This document shows positions 1 to 8,766 of a DNA stretch of 64,000 nucleotides, in pieces. Both the position numbers and the translations under genes were made by a program. Position 1 is the stretch's first letter; each line of letters opens with the position of its first letter. The stretch is from positions 62,001 through 126,000 of the forward strand of contig NZ_PITQ01000001.1 in assembly GCF_002834385.1 (NCBI RefSeq), written 5' to 3'. The DNA comes from Rahnella sp. AA. GTDB lineage: Bacteria; Pseudomonadota; Gammaproteobacteria; Enterobacterales; Enterobacteriaceae. The notes under the pieces were generated by a model. That model did no database searches. It was not told the DNA's origin and saw nothing but the letters and a program-made list of their open reading frames with translations.

Positions 1-208
1 GATATAAACCAACCTATTACGTTCAAGACACATAATGGCCTGAGGCTATGGGTCTGTGCAGATATAATAATGCCTTGTTGCGGAACTCATGTCGGCAACA
101 CGCAGGATATCGGAGTGATAAAACTCTCGAGGAAAAATAAAGGAAAAGGAATCAATAGGATCGAAATCACATTAGTCAATGAGTGACAGTGTTTATCAAA
201 ATCTTTAA

Positions 209-268
209 ACAGGCATAATCTCTTAATATTAGATTTTTAAAATCAACGCTTTAAAGAGTTATGCCTGT
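209..268. terminator. Inverted repeat downstream of the amidohydrolase gene
   Basis: ACAGGCATAA (209-218) and TTATGCCTGT (259-268) are perfect inverted copies, and the pairing partly continues inward. The repeat lies just beyond the stop of the minus-strand amidohydrolase gene, so it may act as its 3' processing or termination hairpin. The 40-base loop and the lack of a strong T tract make this uncertain. I see nothing else in bases 1-290. Confidence 0.35.
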
Positions 269-290
269 CCAATATTTTAAGCCTGAACCC

Positions 291-1709
291 TTACACCTTC
301 TCTACCGCGCCAAACACCAGTCTTCCCTGATGGAATGTCGCTTTCACGTCGGACACCCGCGCGACTGCTTCGGCTGAACAACTGGCGTCGACCAGGATCA
401 TTTCGGCGTTGTCGTTGAGTGCGGGCCACTGGCGTTTCCCGGCATCATCGAGTGGCAGGACATTGCCGGTGGCGATGGCGAGGGAGCGGGTCAGGCCGAA
501 TTCGTCGGAATTGCCGTAGAGCTGGGCGTACAGGCTGGCTTTTTCCAGCATGCTGCCGGTGCCGAACGGTGACCAGTGGTCGATCACGCTGTCGGTGCCG
601 GTCATGACGAATACGCCTTTCTGGCTCAGCTGCGGCAGCGGCATGTTCAGTTTGCCGAGCGGAATGGTGGAAGCCACGGTGAACTGCTGCTCAGACAGCC
701 CGGCGATCACGTCATCCAGCTCTGCGCCCTGCATCATGGCCAGCGCAAAACCGTGGCTGAGCGTCACTTTACCTTTCAGTTGCGGGTTTTTCTCCACGGT
801 CTTAATCATGTATTTCACTGCGGCGATCCCGGCGGGCGTCGTTTCATGCAGATGAATATCCACGCCTTTATTTGTGTCGAGCGCAATCTGGAACATCGCG
901 TCCAGCGACTTTTCCATTGCGCCGTCAACATTGGTCGGATCCAATCCGCCGACGTACTGCACGCCCATTTGCATCGCTTCGCGCATCAGGCCGTCCACTT
1001 TCGAATGCAGCAAACCGTGTTGAGGAAACGCCACAATCTCACAGCTGAAATCCTGCTGATGTTTTTCCAGCGCGATTTTCAGGTGTTCGAGACTTTTCAG
1101 GCCGCTGACCGGGTCGATATTGCAGTGGCTGCGCGCCACCGTGGTGCCTTTGGAATGCAGCAACCCGATAATCGCTTCGGCGTGTTCGACCGACGTCGGC
1201 AGTAGTTTCGGGATCAGCACCTGCTCGCGGGCAATCATATCCATGATGGTTTTGCCTTTACGCGGGCGCGGCGCTTCCCATTTGCCGCCATAAAAGGTTT
1301 TGTCGAGGTGGATATGCATATCGCGCGTGGCGGGCAGAAGAAGCAGCCCTTTAGCGTCAAAGGCCGGTAACGTGCTGGCCGGGGCATCTTTCGCGGGCTG
1401 AATCGCCACAATTTTGCCGTTATTGATATCGAGATTGTACAGGCCGGTTTGCGTGCCAATTACCATCTCACCTTCACGCTCGAAACCTTCTTCCAGCCGG
1501 ACATTCCGCAGCTGGTAGTGCGTGGCAGAAATCATCGTTGCCTGACGGGGATCGTCGCATGTTTCAATGTTCTGACCGGTGCGTACGGTGGAAGCAGACG
1601 CCATGCCGGAGGCCAGCAGGGCACCGGTGGCCGTGACTTTTGCGCTGTTTGAGAGAAAGTTTCTGCGGCTTTGTTGCTGAGGGTTTTGCACGTCGAATTC
1701 CTTATTCAT
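291..1709 (-). CDS. Tat-exported amidohydrolase (cytosine deaminase-like metal-dependent hydrolase)
   Basis: A 472-residue metal-dependent hydrolase of the amidohydrolase superfamily, closest in motif layout to cytosine deaminase and N-isopropylammelide hydrolase types. Visible metal ligands are H132 and H134 in MHIHLDK, the HLHET block at 286-290, H319 in LSHG, and D373 in GTDSV. The N-terminus has a twin-arginine signal, SRRNFL at 14-19, followed by a hydrophobic Ala/Gly-rich stretch to about residue 40, so the folded, metal-loaded enzyme should be exported to the periplasm; cytosine deaminases are normally cytoplasmic. It follows a LysR gene on the same strand, and hpxO lies beyond, so a role in purine or pyrimidine ring breakdown is possible but unproven. 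The substrate cannot be named from sequence. Confidence 0.8.
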   Translation of the reverse strand: MNKEFDVQNPQQQSRRNFLSNSAKVTATGALLASGMASASTVRTGQNIETCDDPRQATMISATHYQLRNVRLEEGFEREGEMVIGTQTGLYNLDINNGKIVAIQPAKDAPASTLPAFDAKGLLLLPATRDMHIHLDKTFYGGKWEAPRPRKGKTIMDMIAREQVLIPKLLPTSVEHAEAIIGLLHSKGTTVARSHCNIDPVSGLKSLEHLKIALEKHQQDFSCEIVAFPQHGLLHSKVDGLMREAMQMGVQYVGGLDPTNVDGAMEKSLDAMFQIALDTNKGVDIHLHETTPAGIAAVKYMIKTVEKNPQLKGKVTLSHGFALAMMQGAELDDVIAGLSEQQFTVASTIPLGKLNMPLPQLSQKGVFVMTGTDSVIDHWSPFGTGSMLEKASLYAQLYGNSDEFGLTRSLAIATGNVLPLDDAGKRQWPALNDNAEMILVDASCSAEAVARVSDVKATFHQGRLVFGAVEKV

Positions 1710-1772
1710 GATGCTCAGAGGATGCTGCTTTTCTCTTCACCCTAAAAGATCTCTCCGGTTCCGGCTGCGATA

Positions 1773-1797
1773 TTTCCCACTGCCTGTCAGTGGGAAA
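1773..1797. terminator. Hairpin after the LysR gene
   Basis: TTTCCCACTG and CAGTGGGAAA form a perfect 10-bp stem with a 5-base loop, eight bases past the stop of the minus-strand LysR gene and upstream of the amidohydrolase gene. There is no good T tract, so it may stabilise or process the mRNA rather than terminate it. Confidence 0.5.
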
Positions 1798-1805
1798 CGC
1801 AATGC

Positions 1806-2660
1806 TCAGCTGAGCTGGCAAAAGTCGCGCAATTTTCCCGCCAGCGCGATTTGCGCCGTCGTGGCATCCGGGCGGTAAAACAGCGCCAGCTCGACGTTAT
1901 CCACGGTGGGTAAGCCGCTATCTGCGCCGAGAATACGGTGTTCCGGCGTGACACAGCTGGCGGGCAGCAGCGTGACGCCCAGCCCGGCGGCGCTTGCGGC
2001 GACCAGCGCAGCGAGGCTGGCGCTGCTGTAACTGATCCGCCAGCTGCGCCCGATGGCGTCCAGCGCCTGGCACAATTCTTCGCGATACAAACCGTTGAGC
2101 GGGAACAGCACCAGCGGCACCGGGTCGCGCTCAAAAGCGGGAAACCCGGCGCTGTCGAGCCACAGCATCGGCTCGGGGCGCGACGCATTGGCTTTCTCGC
2201 CGGTCAGCTGTTTCACCAGAATAATATCCAGCATGTCCTGCTGCCACGCGCGGCGCAGTTCGTGGCTCAGGCCGCTGGTCACATCCAGCCGGATATGCGG
2301 ATGTTCACGGCAAAACTGCGCCAGCAAAGAGGTGGTGGCAGCCGCAAAATCTTCCGGCACGCCGAGACGCACAATGCCGTCCGGCCACTGATCGCTCAGC
2401 GCGTCGTGCGCCTCGCCGTTGAGCGCGATAATCCGCCGCGCATAGCCGAGCAGCCGTTCGCCTTCTTCGGTGAGCTGAACCTGATGCGACGTGCGCTCGA
2501 GCAACGGTTTACCCAGCGCTTCTTCGAGCCGCCGGACCTGCTGGCTGACCGTCGATTGCGAAAGATAAACGCGGTCGGCGGCGCGGGTAAAACTACCTGT
2601 TTCGCAGACGGCCACAAAACTGAGTAACTGTTGCGGGCTGAACATGGGATAGCGATTCAT
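1806..2660 (-). CDS. LysR-family regulator, candidate HpxR-like regulator of hpxO
   Basis: A 284-residue LysR-type transcription factor. The N-terminal winged helix-turn-helix is clear (SFTRAADRVYLSQSTVSQQV, then RRLEE), followed by the usual periplasmic-binding-like effector domain. The start chosen is the Met of MNRYPMFSPQQLL at 2660; an upstream in-frame Met at 2729 would add 23 non-conserved residues. The gene diverges from hpxO, the usual arrangement for a LysR regulator and its target, and Klebsiella hpx clusters contain a LysR gene (hpxR) next to hpxO. Assigning it as HpxR is inference from position. Confidence 0.85.
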   Translation of the reverse strand: MNRYPMFSPQQLLSFVAVCETGSFTRAADRVYLSQSTVSQQVRRLEEALGKPLLERTSHQVQLTEEGERLLGYARRIIALNGEAHDALSDQWPDGIVRLGVPEDFAAATTSLLAQFCREHPHIRLDVTSGLSHELRRAWQQDMLDIILVKQLTGEKANASRPEPMLWLDSAGFPAFERDPVPLVLFPLNGLYREELCQALDAIGRSWRISYSSASLAALVAASAAGLGVTLLPASCVTPEHRILGADSGLPTVDNVELALFYRPDATTAQIALAGKLRDFCQLS

Positions 2661-2815
2661 TTCATCACTACTTCTGGTTGTGGTATTTGAAATCTGAATA
2701 GCCAGAAGAGTATCAACCTTCGCGCTCACGCACCAGACTGGCTCATTTCCCGGTTATTTCGCCTTGTTTTAGCGCATCCGGGCCGTTCTGTGGCGTATGC
2801 TCATTTGCCTTAATA

Positions 2816-2825
2816 TTGTATACAA
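2816..2825. promoter_or_regulatory. Palindrome TTGTATACAA upstream of hpxO (GntR-type operator candidate)
   Basis: A perfect 10-bp palindrome, TTGTATACAA, lies in the 235-base divergent region, 70 bases before the hpxO start. It overlaps flanking GCCTT (2807-2811) and AAGGC (2824-2828), also inverted copies. TTGTATACAA is a typical FadR/FCD-type GntR operator core. Klebsiella purine catabolism uses a GntR regulator (HpxS), so a second input on hpxO is plausible; no GntR gene lies in this window. Confidence 0.4.
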
Positions 2826-2895
2826 GGCTTATTGCGCAAATCCGCTTTCTGGTACAGAAATTGCTTTTTCCTTGTGAGACTTCAAGGAGAAAAAT

Positions 2896-4053
2896 ATGAA
2901 AGCGATCGTGATTGGTGGCGGTATTGGCGGGACATGTGCGGCGATTGCGCTGAAGCGTTTTGGCATCGAAACGGCAGTATACGAGGCGGTGAAAGAGATC
3001 AAACCGGTGGGCGCGGCGATTTCTATCTGGCCGAACGGCGTGAAATGCCTGAATTATCTCGGGATGAAAGAGCCGTTGCGCAAGCTGGGCGGCCAGATGC
3101 GTTTTATGGCGTACAAAGATTATCAGCAAGGCCAGACAATGACGCGCTTCTCGATGGATCCGCTGATTCAGAGCGTCGGTGAGCAGCCGTATCCGGTAGC
3201 GCGCGCGGAGCTTCAGTCGATGCTGCTCGATACCTATGGCCGCGACAAGGTGCAGTTTGGCAAACGCGTTACGCACGTTGAGGAGTCCGCAGACAGCGTG
3301 ACTGCCTGGTTTGACGACGGAACATCCGCGACCGGCGATGTGCTGATTGCCGCCGACGGCACGCATTCTGTTATCCGCCAGCACGTTCTGGGCTACGCCA
3401 CCGAGCGCCGTTATGCCGGTTATGTTAACTGGAACGGGCTGGTGGAAATCGATGAAAGTATCGCGCCTGCCGATCAGTGGACGACATTCGTGGGTGAAGG
3501 TAAGCGTGTTTCGCTGATGCCGGTAAGCGACAACCGTTTCTACTTTTTCTTTGACGTTCCGCTGCCTAAAGGCCTGCCGGAAGACCGCGCCACGGTGCGC
3601 GACGATTTACAGCGCTATTTTGCCGGCTGGGCAGAACCGGTGCAGAAACTGATTAGCCTGATTAATCCCGACACCACCAACCGGATTGAAATCCACGATA
3701 TCGAACCGTTTATGCAACTGGTTAAAGGGCGGATAGCGTTGCTGGGCGATTCCGGCCACAGCACGACGCCGGATATCGGTCAGGGCGGATGCGCGGCAAT
3801 GGAAGACGCCGTGGTGCTGGCCAATGTATTGCAAACCAACTCGTTAGGCATTGAAGACGCGCTGCTGCGCTATCAGGAAAAACGAGCGTATCGTGTGAAA
3901 GATCTGGTGTTGAAAGCGCGCAAACGCTGCGACGTGACGCACGGCAAAGACATGGCGGTCACTGGCCAGTGGTATGAAGATCTGAAAACAGAAACGGGCG
4001 AACGCATTCTTTCCGGCATGTGCGAAACCATTCTGGGTGGTCCGCTGGAATAA
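2896..4053 (+). CDS. hpxO: FAD-dependent urate hydroxylase
   Basis: A 385-residue flavoprotein monooxygenase that converts urate to 5-hydroxyisourate in the Klebsiella-type purine catabolic route, replacing uricase. It starts with the FAD Rossmann motif GGGIGG at 8-13 and carries the second FAD motif near LLGDSGHSTTPDIGQGG in the C-terminal half. Long segments match remembered K. pneumoniae HpxO almost word for word: EIKPVGAAIS, YAGYVNWNGLVEIDE, TTFVGEGKRVSLMPV, CDVTHGKDM. The start has a good ribosome site (AAGGAG). None of the other hpx genes (hpxPQT, hpxDE) is adjacent, so downstream enzymes must be elsewhere or absent. Confidence 0.95.
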   Translation: MKAIVIGGGIGGTCAAIALKRFGIETAVYEAVKEIKPVGAAISIWPNGVKCLNYLGMKEPLRKLGGQMRFMAYKDYQQGQTMTRFSMDPLIQSVGEQPYPVARAELQSMLLDTYGRDKVQFGKRVTHVEESADSVTAWFDDGTSATGDVLIAADGTHSVIRQHVLGYATERRYAGYVNWNGLVEIDESIAPADQWTTFVGEGKRVSLMPVSDNRFYFFFDVPLPKGLPEDRATVRDDLQRYFAGWAEPVQKLISLINPDTTNRIEIHDIEPFMQLVKGRIALLGDSGHSTTPDIGQGGCAAMEDAVVLANVLQTNSLGIEDALLRYQEKRAYRVKDLVLKARKRCDVTHGKDMAVTGQWYEDLKTETGERILSGMCETILGGPLE

Positions 4054-4195
4054 CAGAGCGCCGGGCGTCGTGGCCCGCTTTTCAGAAACAGACTTTTACA
4101 TATCCTTAAAGTTTCCTGTGGTTTTGCCGAAAATAGCATCAGAAGGATCAGGGTATCCACTGGCGCTATGGCGCAAAAACAAGGGAACTATCGGG

Positions 4196-5764
4196 ATGAC
4201 AACCATTTCCGCAACGGGCAACCAGTCAGTCAATACGCTGCTGGCCGCCACCAAAACCACGGCAACCGTGACTGCCGTCGCCAGCCAGCAGGCATCGGCG
4301 ACGCAGTCGACTTCCGTCACGATCGGGCAGGCGACCAGCAGCACGCCTGTTTACGCCATCACCAAACCGGCACTGGTGTGGGAAAATGCTTCTGCCGATC
4401 TTATCTCCTCGAGGCTGGCGGGAAATTTCAATTCCGCAGGCAATGCGGCGCGTTTCGCCGGACTGGGGGCGGCGGTGCTGGAACGCTTTACCACGGAGGC
4501 GGGCAGTTATTCGCAATCTGTCCTAAAGCAGACGGCGGGTCCGGCTTCCTCAGTCAGCAGCGCTCAGTCGCAACTTCATACCAAAGCGGATAATCAGATC
4601 ACCCTGAGCGTGAAAACGGCCAGCGGCGCGCTGGTGGATATCACGCTGGGCAGCGATGACGATGGTCTGGGCGTGCAGGTGAGCGTCACAAAAGGTACGC
4701 TCAGTAAGGCCGACCGCACTGCGCTGGCCGGTCTGGCCGACGGTTTTCAGAAAGCCATTGACGGCCTGACCGCGCAACCGCCAAAGCTCGATCTGAGCGG
4801 ATTAACTCAATTCGATACGTCGGTGCTGTCTTCCGTTGATTTGCACGCTACGTTGGGCACGAACAATGCCCAAACGCTCGATTTCCACGCCGACGCCAGC
4901 ACGCGTTCGGTGAAATCAACCGGAGCGCTTGGCACGGTGAATATCAGCGTGGACATGAGTAAACGTGCGCTTCTCGGCACAGAGTCACAGCAAAAACAGG
5001 CGCTGAATCAGTATCTGAAGCAGTTCAGTAGTGCAGGTTCGCGGGGGAATGCGGACTCATCGCTGCTGGACATGTTCAAAGATGCATTTACTGCGCTTAA
5101 CAGCAATTACGGCGCGTCGGCGACGACCTACAAGAGCAGCGGCCCGGAACCGGTTCACTTCTCGCTGACCAAAACCGATAAAAACATGATGACCGGGCTG
5201 GCAGATTTTACGGCGTCAGTCACGCAGACGCCGACGGATAAAACCAATCCGATGCGCCCTGACGAAGTGGATACTTTCTCCTATCAGGTTTCGCAGGCCA
5301 GCACAATCACCGGCGACAGCACGCAGAACCGCAATATTACGCAGAAGCAGCAATCGCATCTGGTCGCAAGCTTCCACAAGTCATTAACGCCGGGGCTTCA
5401 GCTGAACCTGACCAGTGACCGGGATTCGCAAAATTATCTCTACTATCAGATTGATGATAAAGCCGAAAGCACGACGTCTGTGCAGTACCACAAAGGGGCG
5501 CTGGTGAGTGCGTCTGTGGATCAGTCGGCCAGCACCTCAACGCATATTCAGAAGTATGTGAAAGGCTGGCTGGAATCTGACACGACGACGCCGGTGGAAA
5601 CGTCCAAAACCACGGATTTGCTCGGCAAGTTGCAATCCGCATGGCAAAACGATGCGCCGCGCATCTCGTTCCGGGATTATCTGGCGCATCAGTCGCTGCC
5701 GGATCTCAGCGGTCTGGTGTTGCTGGAATCGGACCCTGCGCAGCTGAAAAATACGTTGGCCTGA
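4196..5764 (+). CDS. Unknown Ser/Thr-rich, cysteine-free protein
   Basis: A 522-residue protein I do not recognise. The start is placed at the Met of MTTISATGNQ (4196), because the upstream in-frame extension looks non-coding and runs from the end of hpxO. The first ~120 residues are low-complexity Ala/Ser/Thr; the middle holds acidic, beta-like stretches (VDITLGSDDDGLGVQVSV), and the C-terminal half is rich in polar residues. It has no cysteine, no signal peptide and no membrane segment. Cys-free Thr/Ser/Asn-rich composition is common in proteins exported without a classical signal, but no export gene is nearby. It is convergent with the next gene across a hairpin terminator. Confidence 0.7.
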   Translation: MTTISATGNQSVNTLLAATKTTATVTAVASQQASATQSTSVTIGQATSSTPVYAITKPALVWENASADLISSRLAGNFNSAGNAARFAGLGAAVLERFTTEAGSYSQSVLKQTAGPASSVSSAQSQLHTKADNQITLSVKTASGALVDITLGSDDDGLGVQVSVTKGTLSKADRTALAGLADGFQKAIDGLTAQPPKLDLSGLTQFDTSVLSSVDLHATLGTNNAQTLDFHADASTRSVKSTGALGTVNISVDMSKRALLGTESQQKQALNQYLKQFSSAGSRGNADSSLLDMFKDAFTALNSNYGASATTYKSSGPEPVHFSLTKTDKNMMTGLADFTASVTQTPTDKTNPMRPDEVDTFSYQVSQASTITGDSTQNRNITQKQQSHLVASFHKSLTPGLQLNLTSDRDSQNYLYYQIDDKAESTTSVQYHKGALVSASVDQSASTSTHIQKYVKGWLESDTTTPVETSKTTDLLGKLQSAWQNDAPRISFRDYLAHQSLPDLSGLVLLESDPAQLKNTLA

Positions 5765-5781
5765 ATCTGAGTTACTCAAAA

Positions 5782-5805
5782 TAACAGCCTCGCATGAGGC
5801 TGTTA
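5782..5805. terminator. Bidirectional terminator
   Basis: TAACAGCCTC and GAGGCTGTTA form a perfect 10-bp stem with a GCAT loop between two convergent genes. On the minus strand the stem is followed by a T-rich tract (TTTTGAG); on the plus strand CTCTTTCT follows. Confidence 0.85.
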
Positions 5806-5815
5806 CTCTTTCTGC

Positions 5816-6301
5816 TTACATCTCAAATTTCGTTCCCTGCACGGTGATTTCTGCAAATTGCAGATGGTGCATGAACTCGCGCAAAATCAGCAATGTGGCC
5901 GCGAAATCATTGCCGTCCGGCAACCCTTCAAAGTGCGCAGGGCGTCCGTTAATGACCAGCGCCAGCCGGTCAAATGTCCGTTCGACGGCGTCGAGCGACA
6001 GCGTCATCACCTCGTTTTCTGCCACACCGGCAATGCGTGCCAGCGCGCGGATATCGTTGTCCGTGCTGAACAGCGCCGCGCCTGCGGGAATGTCATACCG
6101 GATACGAATAATTTCATCTTCCACCACCATAATGGCGGTTTCCATTTCATCCGGCGTGGGCGGCGTGTGGCGGAAATAGCCCACGGACGTCAGCTGTGAG
6201 CCCAGCGTTAGCGGCAAAATCTTGTCCTCAGCCCCGGAATTTCTGACGACAATTTGCGTCTCTTCGTGGCCGATATGCAGTAATACAGCAGGTGTGGTCA
6301 T
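5816..6301 (-). CDS. Unknown 161-residue cytoplasmic protein
   Basis: A soluble acidic protein with no signal peptide, membrane segment or motif I can assign. The sequence alternates beta-like stretches with a helical C-terminus (TLLILREFMHHLQ). The start at 6301 is preceded by GGGAGAAACCG, a plausible ribosome site. It diverges from the aldehyde dehydrogenase gene with 130 bases between the two starts, so the two could share a regulatory region. No function is proposed. Confidence 0.65.
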   Translation of the reverse strand: MTTPAVLLHIGHEETQIVVRNSGAEDKILPLTLGSQLTSVGYFRHTPPTPDEMETAIMVVEDEIIRIRYDIPAGAALFSTDNDIRALARIAGVAENEVMTLSLDAVERTFDRLALVINGRPAHFEGLPDGNDFAATLLILREFMHHLQFAEITVQGTKFEM

Positions 6302-6431
6302 CGGTTTCTCCCAATCGATAGATTTCTAACATACTCCCGGCCAGCAGGATCAGGCAATCCTCAGGCAGTATTGGTCTATCTCCCTTTTGCCCGCCGGTCT
6401 TAGCATGAAGACTCACAAACCGGAGGCATTC

Positions 6432-7853
6432 ATGAAACAGATTAATCAAATCTATATTAACGGCGAGTTCGTCACCCCGCACGGCACCGAAGTGATGGAC
6501 CTGATCAATCCGGTGACTGAACAGGTTGCGGCGCAGGTTCGTCTGGCCGATGAAACTGATACCCGCCAGGCGATCGCTGCCGCAAAAGCGGCTTACGTTG
6601 ATTTCTCACGGACCAGCAAACCGCAGCGCATTCAGTATTTACAGCAGCTGCACGACGCGGTACTGGCGCGGGCGGACGCGCTGGAAGCGGTGATGAGCGC
6701 CGAATATGGCGGCTCGCTGGCGATGGTGCGCGGCACCGTAGCGCGGGCGTCCGGCGCATTTTTGCAGGCGATAAAACTGCTCAAAGAGTATGAATTTGTC
6801 CGCCAGATTGGCAATGCAAAAGTGGTGATGGAACCGCTGGGCGTCGTCGGGCTGATCACGCCGTGGAACGCCAACTACGGTTTTATCTGCAACAAAATGG
6901 CGACGGCGCTGGCGGCGGGCAGCACCGTGGTGATCAAGCCCAGCGAGCTGAGCGCGGGCCAGACGCAGTTGCTGACAGAGTGCCTGCACGCCGCAGGTTT
7001 ACCGGCGGGCGTGTTTAATATTGTCACCGGACGCGGCGACGTGGTCGGCGCAGAAATTACCCGTCACCCTGATATCGCGAAAATCTCCTTTACCGGTTCG
7101 ACGGCGGTGGGCAAAGCGATTGCCCGCGGCGCGGTGGACACCCTGAAACGCGTGACGCTGGAACTCGGCGGCAAATCGCCTAACATTCTTCTGCCGGATG
7201 TTGATCTCGAAAAAGCCATTCCGCTGGCGCTGGCGGTTGGCACGATGAATAACGGCCAGGCATGCATTGCCGGTACCCGCTTGCTGGTCCCGGAAGAACG
7301 GCTGCAAGAAGTGAAAGCGCATCTGGTGCGCGCGGTGGCGAATGTCAAGGTGGGCGACCCGCAGCAGGCGGATACGCAAATCGGCCCGCTGGTGACGGCA
7401 AAACAGTACGACCGCGTGCAGAATTATATCCGTCTGGGCATTGAAGAAGGCGCGGAGCTGGTGTGCGGCGGCGAAGGGCGGCCGGACGGGCTTCGCCACG
7501 GTTATTTTGTGAAACCGACGGTGTTTGCGAACGTCACGCCGCAGATGACCATCGCCCGCGAAGAGATTTTCGGGCCGGTGATTTCGGTGCTGACCTACCG
7601 CAGCATTGAGGAAGCGGTCAGCATGGCGAACGACACGGTTTACGGCTTGCAGGCATATGTCAGCGGCGAAGATCGCCAGCAGGCGCGCAGCGTGGCGTCG
7701 CAAATTATCGCCGGGCGGGTGTTCGTTAATGGCATGTACGATGCGCCGGACGCGCCGTTTGGCGGCTTCAAACAGTCGGGTCTGGGCCGTGAATTTGGTA
7801 CTTACGGGCTGGAAGCGTATCTTGAGCCGAAGACCCTGATAGACGATGAGTGA
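6432..7853 (+). CDS. NAD(P)-dependent aldehyde dehydrogenase
   Basis: A 473-residue aldehyde dehydrogenase oxidising an aldehyde to the acid in the cytoplasm. Catalytic features are intact: PWN with N146, cofactor lysine K169 in VIKPSE, general base E244 in LELGG, and nucleophile C278 in NNGQACIAGT. The start at MKQINQIY (6432) is chosen because GGAGG lies at 6422-6426; the longer frame from 6387 lacks such a site and family similarity. The stop lies 7 bases before the start of the AraC-family gene, so they form an operon and the aldehyde may be the inducer's product or substrate. Substrate not predictable. Confidence 0.93.
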   Translation: MKQINQIYINGEFVTPHGTEVMDLINPVTEQVAAQVRLADETDTRQAIAAAKAAYVDFSRTSKPQRIQYLQQLHDAVLARADALEAVMSAEYGGSLAMVRGTVARASGAFLQAIKLLKEYEFVRQIGNAKVVMEPLGVVGLITPWNANYGFICNKMATALAAGSTVVIKPSELSAGQTQLLTECLHAAGLPAGVFNIVTGRGDVVGAEITRHPDIAKISFTGSTAVGKAIARGAVDTLKRVTLELGGKSPNILLPDVDLEKAIPLALAVGTMNNGQACIAGTRLLVPEERLQEVKAHLVRAVANVKVGDPQQADTQIGPLVTAKQYDRVQNYIRLGIEEGAELVCGGEGRPDGLRHGYFVKPTVFANVTPQMTIAREEIFGPVISVLTYRSIEEAVSMANDTVYGLQAYVSGEDRQQARSVASQIIAGRVFVNGMYDAPDAPFGGFKQSGLGREFGTYGLEAYLEPKTLIDDE

Positions 7854-7860
7854 GGATGGT

Positions 7861-8766
7861 ATGAGCCCCCTGACGTCCCTGAGCGCGCGTGTTTTGCGCG
7901 CCTTTTCAGCCCTGCCGCCGGATGAAAATTCCTGTCCGACGGCGCTGCCGTGGCTGTCATTTATCCGTTTCACACATCCGACGGCGCTTAACAAAGGCAT
8001 GCTTTCTCCGTCGATGTGCCTGATTTTACAGGGCCAGAAAAAGGTGCTGATCGGCGCGGAAGTGGTGGAGTATGGCGCGGGCAGTTATCTGCTTTCGGCG
8101 ATTGATATGCCGGTTTCCGGGCAGGTGACGCAGGCGACGGAAGAAACGCCGTATCTGGGGATCCGTATCGATCTGGATCTGAAAGAAATGGCCGATCTGA
8201 TGATCGATATGCAGCTCGATCCGCTCCCGGCTGCGCGATCCGGGGGCGTCACGTACGTGGCAAAATCCGATGACTGTCTGGCCGATGCCTTTTTGCGCCT
8301 GGTCGCCATGCTGGATATTCCGCAGGATTTACAGGCGCTCGGGCAACTGGTGAAAAAAGAGATTTTCTACCGGCTGATCACCGCACCGGAAGGCGGCCAT
8401 TTTTATCAGCATCTGCTGTCGTATTATCAGGGGAAAGGCGTGAGCGAGGCGATTGTGTGGATCAAAGCCAATTTCGCGCACCCGCTGCGGATGGATGAAC
8501 TGGCAAAAATTGTCGGAATGAGCGTCTCGAATCTGCATCACCGTTTCAAGGCGCTGACGGTCATGAGCCCGCTGCAATACCAGAAACAGATCCGTTTACT
8601 GGAAGCGCGCCGCCTGCTGCTGAGCGGCAATATCGACGCGGCGACCGCGGCATTTCGCGTAGGCTACGAAAGCCCGTCGCAGTTTAACCGGGAATACCGC
8701 CGTTCGTTTGGCGCGCCGCCGTTGCAGGATATCGGCCAGCTCAGACAGCAGGGTGTAACGCTGTAG
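7861..8766 (+). CDS. AraC-family regulator with AraC_N domain
   Basis: A 301-residue transcription factor. The N-terminal half has the pattern of the AraC-type N-terminal domain (SMCLILQGQKKVLIG), and the C-terminal ~100 residues hold two helix-turn-helix motifs (MDELAKIVGMSVSNLHHRFK and ATAAFRVGYESPSQFNREYR). The Met at 7861 has GAGG five bases upstream; a Met at 7846 overlapping the aldehyde dehydrogenase stop is the alternative. It is translationally close to the dehydrogenase gene and probably regulates it. Its 3' end overlaps the convergent LysR gene by 26 bases. Confidence 0.9.
   Translation: MSPLTSLSARVLRAFSALPPDENSCPTALPWLSFIRFTHPTALNKGMLSPSMCLILQGQKKVLIGAEVVEYGAGSYLLSAIDMPVSGQVTQATEETPYLGIRIDLDLKEMADLMIDMQLDPLPAARSGGVTYVAKSDDCLADAFLRLVAMLDIPQDLQALGQLVKKEIFYRLITAPEGGHFYQHLLSYYQGKGVSEAIVWIKANFAHPLRMDELAKIVGMSVSNLHHRFKALTVMSPLQYQKQIRLLEARRLLLSGNIDAATAAFRVGYESPSQFNREYRRSFGAPPLQDIGQLRQQGVTL

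Noticed and set aside
576-1205. Long plus-strand frame opposite the amidohydrolase gene
   Set aside because: Shadow frame of a GC-rich gene with no start signal or family; the minus-strand protein has all catalytic motifs.
6999-8000. 333-codon minus-strand frame opposite the aldehyde dehydrogenase gene
   Set aside because: Lies opposite conserved dehydrogenase motifs and crosses two genes; composition is basic and repetitive, as in shadow frames.
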